A stretch of 6,997 bases of DNA from positions 1 to 6,997 of the forward strand of contig CANBWW010000048.1 in NCBI GenBank assembly GCA_947373235.1, read 5' to 3'. Of the stretch, positions 1-5,500 are shown piece after piece. The position numbers and the translations under genes are program-made. The stretch's first letter is position 1, and each line of letters starts with the position of its first letter. The stretch comes from Candidatus Altimarinota bacterium. GTDB taxonomy: Bacteria; Patescibacteriota; Gracilibacteria; BD1-5; UBA2023. Under the pieces are notes generated by a model. The model made no database searches. It was not told the origin of the DNA and was given only the letters and a program-made list of their open reading frames with translations.

Positions 1-137
1 GAAAAAAACTCATGATCAAGAAAGATGCTACTGGAAAAATCTGGATCAATGGATCAGCTATGATCGAAACCGCTGATGTTATCTCTACAAACGGAGTGAC
101 TCACGTGATCGACACGGTTCTGATGCCGACAAAATAA
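1..137 (+). CDS. Fasciclin (FAS1) domain protein, C-terminal end only
   Basis: The reading frame is open at the left edge (first full codon at base 3) and ends at TAA 135-137. The visible 44 residues begin KKLMIKKDATGKIW and end with INGSAMIETADVISTNG followed by VTHVIDTVLMPTK. The block of a small-residue 'GSA', then 'D-I/V-x-x-x-N-G-V-x-H-V-I-D-x-V-L-x-P', is the conserved last helix-strand (H2 motif) of the FAS1 domain, and the protein stops three residues after it, so this is the last domain of the protein. FAS1 proteins are usually exported and act in cell adhesion or matrix contact; that role is inferred from the family. The start, any signal peptide and the number of FAS1 domains lie outside the window. 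No in-frame TGA occurs in the visible part. A terminator follows 21 bases after the stop. Confidence 0.85.
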   Translation, partial: KKLMIKKDATGKIWINGSAMIETADVISTNGVTHVIDTVLMPTK

Positions 138-158
138 TTCCCGAAAAAAAGTTTGGTC

Positions 159-194
159 AAAAAATCTCCTCAGAAATATCTGAGGAGATTTTTT
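159..194. terminator. Bidirectional intrinsic terminator between convergent genes
   Basis: A perfect 16-bp inverted repeat, arms 159-174 and 179-194, encloses a 4-base loop (AATA). The inner part CTCCTCAGA/TCTGAGGAG is the G+C-containing stem, and the arms end in A6 and T6, which give a U-tract in either direction. It lies between the fasciclin stop (137) and the convergent ApbE stop (209), so it can end both transcripts. Confidence 0.9.
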
Positions 195-208
195 CTTGGC
201 ATAAATAC

Positions 209-1057
209 TTACTGAAAAAGTTCCATCGCACTTCCCTCTTTTTGAAATACTATTCCATCCGAACATACCAATACTCCCGATATTTCTGGAGTATTTTTCA
301 GTGTTTCGATCGCCTTTTCCCACGGCATCACGGAAAGAGCCGTCGCATATGTATCGGTAGAAATACCAGAATTTCCATCGATAAAGGTCGCGATCACTTC
401 GTGGGCGGATTCACCGGTTTTTGGGTCGATCAAGTGATGATGATTCCCCCACTTTCTTTTTTTTCCAGAACTACACGCGAGAAACTTCTCTTCGAGCATA
501 TATGTTCATATGAGTTCATCGGGTGCAAAGGGGCTTTCGAGTCAGACTTTCCAGCTTCATTTTCCATACATATCCCCTCAGAAATTGATCAAAAATCGTG
601 TATGATCTCTGAGGATTTCTTGAATCAAATCGATCAAATATCACTTTCCTACTCAGCCAAATTCGAGAAAAATATCCTTACGGAGGATCACTTCATCGTT
701 CTGCATTTCTATATCTGTATAGTTTCATTTTTCTGAAAGTGCATTTTGGATTCCCATTTTCGGATTTCCATATCCAAGTTCTGTGAGTCTTTTTCCGATC
801 GTCGGATCAAAATATCCATCCGTCTTTTTCGCCACTTCGAGGGCATAAGAAAGCATATTTTTTCCATCATCATCGAGGATTCAGTGACGAGTGATGTTCA
901 GATCAGAAAGCCAATTATTTTCCAGAAATCGGGAATATTTTTGTTCAAATTCTGAAAGTTTGGTTTTTATCTTCTGAAAAAAAATACTCACATTCAGCTC
1001 AGTATCTATCAGAATATCGAGATGTGTTCCAATCGTATCGAGAGAGAATTTTTGCAT
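209..1057 (-). CDS. apbE: FAD:protein FMN transferase (ApbE family), code-25 gene with 8 TGA glycines
   Basis: With TGA read as glycine this is one 282-residue frame from ATG 1057-1055 to TAA 211-209. ApbE cleaves FAD and transfers FMN through a phosphoester bond to a Ser/Thr of an FMN-binding domain. Family motifs appear in order: DTIGTHLDI (7-15), KYSRFLENNWLSDLN (40-54), TDGYFDPTIG (79-88), LEFGGVGKGYLID (131-143), INFGGDMYGKGSWKVGLESP (157-176), ACSSGKK (194-200), HHHLIDPKTGE (206-216) and STDTYATAL (233-241; the metal-binding Asp/Thr region). The length is slightly shorter than typical ApbE because there is no N-terminal lipoprotein or export signal: the first motif starts at residue 7 and no earlier ATG fits. 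TGA codons encode residues 59, 111, 135, 139, 160, 167, 172 and 184 (8 of 27 glycines). The likely substrate is the FMN-binding lipoprotein at 1769-2200. No Shine-Dalgarno sequence precedes the ATG. Confidence 0.93.
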
Positions 1058-1061
1058 AGTT

Positions 1062-1094
1062 CAAATGGAATGAGAAGATAAAATAAATTTTATA
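1062..1094 (-). promoter_or_regulatory. Leader motif and -10-like box of apbE
   Basis: On the minus strand a TATAAA box (1089-1094, within GTATAAAATT) lies about 31 bases before the ATG, and the motif CTTCTCATTCCATTTG (1062-1077) ends four bases before it. The FMN-binding lipoprotein gene has the same motif at the same distance with one base changed. No convincing -35 hexamer is visible, so the promoter assignment rests on the -10 box and the conservation. Confidence 0.45.
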
Positions 1095-1150
1095 CCCCCA
1101 GGGTACTTCCATGCTTCGCAAGGGGCGCTTCGAGTGGAATGCAGAATAAA

Positions 1151-1184
1151 GAGTTCGAAGAACTCATAAAGAAATATATCGAAA
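1151..1184. promoter_or_regulatory. Inverted repeat plus ATATATCGAAA element upstream of apbE
   Basis: GAGTTC (1151-1156) and GAACTC (1160-1165) form a perfect 6-bp inverted repeat around GAA, followed at 1174-1184 by ATATATCGAAA. A comparable pair, GGAACC-GTA-GGTTCC then the same 11 bases, lies upstream of the FMN-binding lipoprotein gene. It could be an operator or mRNA leader hairpin; the function is inferred from this pairing only. Confidence 0.35.
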
Positions 1185-1193
1185 AAGAGCAAA

Positions 1194-1222
1194 AAGAAAA
1201 GACCTCTCGGAGGTCTTTTCTT
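1194..1222 (-). terminator. Intrinsic terminator of the Ser/Thr-rich lipoprotein gene
   Basis: A perfect 13-bp inverted repeat has arms 1194-1206 and 1210-1222 around a TCG loop, with GACCTC/GAGGTC at the inner stem. Read on the minus strand it is followed by CTTTTCTTTTTG-type T-rich sequence. It begins 11 bases after the lipoprotein stop (1233), so transcription is expected to end before apbE, which then needs its own promoter. Confidence 0.85.
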
Positions 1223-1232
1223 AGGAAGAGAA

Positions 1233-1661
1233 CTAGTAATTTGAAGGAGTATTGTCATCTGGAGTTACGGACGTAGAAGTATTTACATTCGTAGAAACCG
1301 ATGGGCCAGCACTCGATGAAGTCGTAGAAATATCTGCAGCGGAACTCGACTGTACCGTTGAATCTTGTCCAGAAGCATCTGAGTTTGTACCAGAAGAAGC
1401 AGACATCATGTCATCAGAAGTTGGAGTTGTAGGCGTCGCCATCATATCAGTTCCTGAATTTGTACTTTCAGAAACAGTATTTGTATTGCTATCAGGAGAT
1501 GCTGTCGTCGTATCACTCGTGTTTATATTTTGTGTAGTCATATCCGTTCCTGATGCGTCAGAAATTGGATTGGTTGCAGGAGTAGTACCCCCAAAACTAC
1601 ACGAAGCAAAAAGAAGAGAAGTCAAAACAACCGCAGGAAGAACAAAAGATATTTTTGACAT
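1233..1661 (-). CDS. Low-complexity Ser/Thr/Asp/Asn-rich surface lipoprotein
   Basis: This 142-residue frame runs from ATG 1661-1659 to TAG 1235-1233. The first 21 residues are a lipoprotein signal: MSKIS, a hydrophobic core (FVLPAVVLTSLLF), then LLFASC with the lipidated Cys at 21. The lipobox has Phe at -3, slightly off consensus. Everything after Cys21 is disordered-looking Ser/Thr/Asn/Asp/Gly/Ala/Pro with no aromatic residue until the final Tyr and no Lys or Arg. Weak internal repeats occur (SGTDMMATPT, SDDMMSASSGT). No known domain is recognised. It may be a spacer-like or glycosylated coat protein; that is inference. No TGA codon occurs among its 8 glycines. It has its own -10-like box and terminator, so it is probably a single-gene transcript although it sits between two flavin-related genes. 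The overlapping plus-strand frame is only its complement. Confidence 0.8.
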   Translation of the reverse strand: MSKISFVLPAVVLTSLLFASCSFGGTTPATNPISDASGTDMTTQNINTSDTTTASPDSNTNTVSESTNSGTDMMATPTTPTSDDMMSASSGTNSDASGQDSTVQSSSAADISTTSSSAGPSVSTNVNTSTSVTPDDNTPSNY

Positions 1662-1665
1662 AATT

Positions 1666-1696
1666 CAAAATGAAGTGAGGATATAAAAACTTTATA
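1666..1696 (-). promoter_or_regulatory. Leader motif and -10-like box of the Ser/Thr-rich lipoprotein gene
   Basis: On the minus strand TATAAA (1691-1696) lies 30 bases before the ATG, followed by a diverged form of the shared leader, CCTCACTTCATTTTG, again ending four bases before the ATG. There is no Shine-Dalgarno sequence and no clear -35 hexamer. Confidence 0.4.
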
Positions 1697-1736
1697 AGTG
1701 ACAAGATTTTATATATATAGCTTTAAGGAAACTTAA

Positions 1737-1762
1737 ATAATCCATGATTTCTCAGGGATTAT
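1737..1762 (-). terminator. Possible terminator of the FMN-binding lipoprotein gene
   Basis: ATAATCC (1737-1743) pairs with GGATTAT (1756-1762). Inside, TGA/TCA can add three pairs after an A-G mismatch, closing a TTTC loop. It lies just past the TAG at 1769-1771. The T-run after it on the minus strand is weak (TTTAAGTTT), and a second small hairpin, TTTAAG-GAAA-CTTAAA (1722-1737), abuts it. Termination is plausible but not strong. Confidence 0.45.
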
Positions 1763-1768
1763 CGGAAA

Positions 1769-2200
1769 CTAAAATCCGTGCACAAATGTTTCAAATGCTG
1801 CCGTCGTCAGAGAAGCTCCTCCGATCGCATCTACTGAAAGATCTTTTGCCTTTTTCCCGACGACTGCCTGAGAAAGTGCACTTGCAAAAGCTTCTTGTTT
1901 CTGCTTTGAAACCGCTTGTTCCGCTTTTGGAGTAGCGGTTGCCGTTGTGATGATGCCATCAGTCACTGTCACTGCAAACTCTACTGGAACGATCCCATCT
2001 GGAGATCGGTATGAGAGTGTTTCATCACGTGAGATCGATTGAGGTGTTGTCGTATTTCCAGTAGCAACTGAACTCATTGTTCCAGAATCTACTTGTACAG
2101 AAGGATTTGGAAGAATGGGAGTCTCTGGTTGATTCATACCAGAACTACAACTTGCAAGAAATACTGAAGTTGCCAAGAGAGCGAGTGGAGCTTTTTTCAT
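1769..2200 (-). CDS. FMN-binding domain lipoprotein, predicted covalent flavoprotein
   Basis: This 143-residue frame runs from ATG 2200-2198 to TAG 1771-1769. Residues 1-18 are a lipoprotein signal: MKKAPLALLATSVF, then the lipobox LASC with lipid attachment at Cys18. A Pro/Ser/Thr-rich tether follows (about 19-60), then one FMN-binding domain (about 61-143): YRSPDGIVPVEFAVTVTDG (64-82), the helix QEAFASALSQAVVGKKAKDL, and the flavinylation motif SVDAIGGASLTT (122-133). In FMN_bind proteins such as NqrC, RnfG and UrdA the Ser/Thr of the D-x-x-x-G-A-S/T motif carries FMN as a phosphoester; here that is Ser130, with Asp124 in front. The predicted role is a membrane-tethered one-FMN electron carrier on the outer face. 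The enzyme that would load it, ApbE, is encoded 712 bases downstream on the same strand. The electron donor and acceptor are not in the window. No TGA codon is used for its 9 glycines. Confidence 0.88.
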   Translation of the reverse strand: MKKAPLALLATSVFLASCSSGMNQPETPILPNPSVQVDSGTMSSVATGNTTTPQSISRDETLSYRSPDGIVPVEFAVTVTDGIITTATATPKAEQAVSKQKQEAFASALSQAVVGKKAKDLSVDAIGGASLTTAAFETFVHGF

Positions 2201-2204
2201 AAAA

Positions 2205-2246
2205 CAAATGGAGTGAGAAGATAAAGTGAGTGAAACGAATTTTATA
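2205..2246 (-). promoter_or_regulatory. Leader motif and -10-like box of the FMN-binding lipoprotein gene
   Basis: On the minus strand CTTCTCACTCCATTTG ends four bases before the ATG, differing from the apbE leader at one position, and TATAAA (2241-2246, within GTATAAAATT) lies 41 bases before it. Compared with apbE, about 10 extra bases sit between the box and the leader. No Shine-Dalgarno sequence is present. Confidence 0.45.
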
Positions 2247-2268
2247 CTCGAACGGAATGAAATTTTCA

Positions 2269-2307
2269 GGAACCGTAGGTTCCAGAAACTGAAAGAATAT
2301 ATCGAAA
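2269..2307. promoter_or_regulatory. Inverted repeat plus ATATATCGAAA element upstream of the FMN-binding lipoprotein gene
   Basis: GGAACC (2269-2274) and GGTTCC (2278-2283) are a perfect 6-bp inverted repeat around GTA. ATATATCGAAA follows at 2297-2307. The arrangement mirrors the one upstream of apbE although the arm sequences differ. Confidence 0.35.
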
Positions 2308-2319
2308 CAAAGTAACTTT

Positions 2320-2346
2320 ATTATATAAAAAAGGTTATTTCTGCAA
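2320..2346 (-). promoter_or_regulatory. Alternative upstream promoter candidate for the FMN-binding lipoprotein gene
   Basis: On the minus strand a perfect TATAAT (2320-2325) has TTGCAG upstream (2341-2346) at a short 15-base spacing. If used, it would give a leader of over 100 bases that contains the inverted repeat and the -10-like box nearer the gene. Confidence 0.3.
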
Positions 2347-2479
2347 GGAAAAAATAAACTTTGTAGGAAATCATCGTTCTTTTTGTTTTCTATATTGAAG
2401 AAATAAGAATGAAGAATTTGAGGAATATTTATACTAAAAAACATATTTCTAATTGTCTATATGAATAGTGCTTGAGATG

Positions 2480-2508
2480 TTGGAACAATACTCGGAATAT
2501 GTTAGCAT
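2480..2508 (+). promoter_or_regulatory. Candidate promoter of the SLH surface-protein gene
   Basis: TTGGAA (2480-2485), a 17-base spacer, and TAGCAT (2503-2508) preceded by TG at 2500-2501 form an extended -10-type promoter 34 bases before the ATG. The match to each hexamer is 4 of 6. The sequence between it and the start is nearly all A and T and has no ribosome-binding site. Confidence 0.35.
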
Positions 2509-2541
2509 ATATCTATATACATAATACATAAAAAAATATAT

Positions 2542-5500
2542 ATGAACACTTTTTCTCGTCGCTTCCTCTCACTTCTTGCACTCGGAACAATTCTCTGCAA
2601 TATCATTCCGTTTGCCACTTTCGCGAATAGTTCTTTATTTGGATATCATTCTTGATATCCTGCAGGAATCGTCACCGATACAAATGGAAATGTATATGCT
2701 GTGTGAACATATAGTTATTCTCTAACGAAAATCACTCCGGATGGGACTGCAAGTTCATTTGGAACTATTCAGCCATACTCCAGTGCTATCACTATAGATG
2801 TAAGTGGGAATATATACGTTGCGAATAGTCAATATAGTAATGTGACGAAAATCACTCCGGATGGAACCAGTACGACTTTCGGAACGACGTGAGGAAATCC
2901 AGAATGAATTACTGTGGATGGAAGTGGAAATATCTATACAGCAAACGATTCATCTCAAAATGTGACGAAAATCACTCCGGATGGAACCACTACGACTTTC
3001 GGAACGACAGGATATGCTCCAAGAGGCATAGCTGTAGATAGAAGTGGGAATGTATATGTTGCAAATGATGGCAATAATAATGTATCAAAAATAACTCCAG
3101 ATGGAACTTCCACAATACTATGAAACACAACTGGGAATAATCCATATGAGATGGTAATTGATACAGATGGAAACCTTTACACTGCAAATATTTACGGAAA
3201 CAATGTGACGAAAATCACTCCGGATGGAACCAGTACGACTTTCGGAACGACAGGATCTTATCCTTATAGTATAACTATAGATTCAAGTGGAAATATCTAT
3301 ACTGCAAATTATAGTAGTCAAAATGTCACAAAAGTAACTCCAGATGGAACTTCGAGAATCATAGGAAGAACAAATGGAAATCCTAGAAGTATAGCCATAG
3401 ATTCATCTGGAAATATCTATACAGCTGATTATTATAATACTGTTTCAAAGATCACTCCAACCGATACCAATCCTCCAGTAGTCACACTCAATGGACAAAC
3501 ATACGATACAGGATATCTCAATAGACCATACGTAGATCCAGGTGCTAACTGGACGGATGACCCAGATGGAAATGGACAAGCAACCGTCAGTGGAAGTGTG
3601 GATACTAATAATACAGGAACATATCTGCTGGACTATAGCTATACGGATTTTGCTGGAAATACAGGGAGCGGAACTCGTACGGTCAATGTTATAGCTGATA
3701 CGGAGGCGCCAGTTATAAGTCCTTATAATGGAACGGAAACAACCGTCTATTTGAATCATACATATACCGAATACGGTGCCTCTTGTAATGATAATGCTGA
3801 TGGATACTGTGTATGAAGCATGACCACGACTGGAAGTGTAGATACGACTCAGTCTGGAACATATACTATTACATACACCGACACAGATACATCAGGAAAT
3901 ATAGGAACAGCCACTCGTATAGTCACTGTCACTCCAGATATCACAGCACCAAATATATATTATCTCTACCAAGGTGATGAGAGTACCATCTTTACAGGGC
4001 AAAATTATAGTTATGGATGATACTGTGCTGATGCTGTCGATGGATATATAAATATGACCACTTCGGGCAGTGTAGATACTTCTCAATCTGGAACTTATAC
4101 AGTTACATACAACTGTACAGATTTATCAAACAATACGACAACAAGAACAGCAACTGTACATGTCATCGCCGATACTGAACCGCCTATGATAACTCTTTAT
4201 GGAGAAACTGAAACTACCCTCTATATAGGACAAACATATTCTCATGCTAATGATTATTCATACTATTGTAATGACAATAAAGACGGTTATTGTTATTCAA
4301 ATGTCACATTTTCTGGGGATGTAGATACTTCTCAGTCATGAACGTATGTGATAACTTATAGTGCAACGGATAATGCTGGAAATATAGGAACGGCGACTCG
4401 TACGATACACGTGATACCAGATACAACTCCTCCGGTCATCACTCTTTATGGAGATTCTGAAGTAACTATGTATCTCAATCAGTACTATTCTGAAGCAGGA
4501 GCATCATGTAACGATAATCTGGATGGAAACTGTAATGGAATTCTAACTGCAAGTGGAAACGTAGATACATCTCAACTTGGTGATTATATTGTCACTTACA
4601 GTGCTATGGATAATGCGGGGAATATCGCAAGTGCAACTCGTAACGTGCATGTGATCGCAGATACCGAGCCACCTGTATTTACTCTCTATGGTGATAATCC
4701 ACAGGAAATCGCACAATATGCTGACTATAGCGATCTGTATGGAGATTGTACGGATAATGCAGATTGAGAATTTGGTCCAAGTGAATCTGGAGGAAGTGAA
4801 GGATACGACGATGGAACGATCGATACCTCCCTTCTCGGAACTTCTACACTCACTTATACATGTACTGATAGTGCTGGAAATACATCAAGTGGAAGTCGTG
4901 TGGTACATGTTGTTCCAGATACAGAACCACCAGTGATCACCCTTTATGGAAATCAAAATATCACTATCCCTCTCGACAGTACTTATAATGAACAATGAGT
5001 CAGTTGTTTTGATAATGCTGATGGGAACTGTAGTGGGAATGAAAGTATCAGTGGAAGTGTGGATACAAGCAATACTGGAACATATATAGTCACCTATAGT
5101 TATACGGATCGCTCGGGAAATATAGGAACGGCGACACGAAATGTGAACGTCTGACCAGATAGCACTCCACCAATTATAACCATCATTGGTGACAATCCTC
5201 TGACAATAATAGAAGATCCGAGTTGTTGTACCAACACATATCATGATTCTGGGGCAACAGCTATCGATGATGATCCAACTTATGTTGGTCCGATCGATAT
5301 GACCAATAATGTCAATATACGAAATCCAGGGAACTATACGGTTACTTATACAACCACAGATCCAAGTGGAAATACCGCTACAGCAACTCGTCATGTGAAT
5401 GTTATATCTGGACGTCCTCCGATCGATCTCGCTGCAACAAAAACGCTCATTCATACAGGTACGATCATCGCGGGTGATACATTCGCATATCGTTTTAATA

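Larger units (their letters stand above)
2201..2541. other. Divergent intergenic region, no gene seen
   Basis: This 341-base A+T-rich gap separates the minus-strand FMN-binding lipoprotein from the plus-strand SLH protein. It holds the lipoprotein's leader motif, the inverted repeat with the ATATATCGAAA element, a candidate upstream promoter, and a candidate promoter for the SLH gene (2480-2508). No convincing coding frame was found in either direction, even with TGA as glycine; the 99-residue minus frame across it lacks any recognisable domain and overlaps the lipoprotein start. Confidence 0.6.

Noticed and set aside
242..955. Two plus-strand open frames of 164 and 69 codons
   Set aside because: They lie opposite apbE, have no signal or domain, and the minus strand gives a complete ApbE with all family motifs.
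1252..1686. Plus-strand 144-codon frame opposite the Ser/Thr-rich lipoprotein
   Set aside because: It is the complement of a strongly biased coding sequence; the minus frame has a start, signal peptide, lipobox, stop and terminator.
2201..2541. FMN riboswitch upstream of the flavin lipoprotein
   Set aside because: The region is short of G and C and has only small hairpins; nothing resembling the multi-helix RFN element was seen.
2839..3252. CRISPR-like direct repeats
   Set aside because: The repeats are in frame inside a protein of the propeller type and the intervals are related coding repeats, not unique spacers.
3445..5454. Minus-strand frames of 104 and 189 codons opposite the Ig array
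   Set aside because: They are Ile/Ser/Cys-rich mirror translations of the repeated Ig coding sequence, with no signal or domain of their own.
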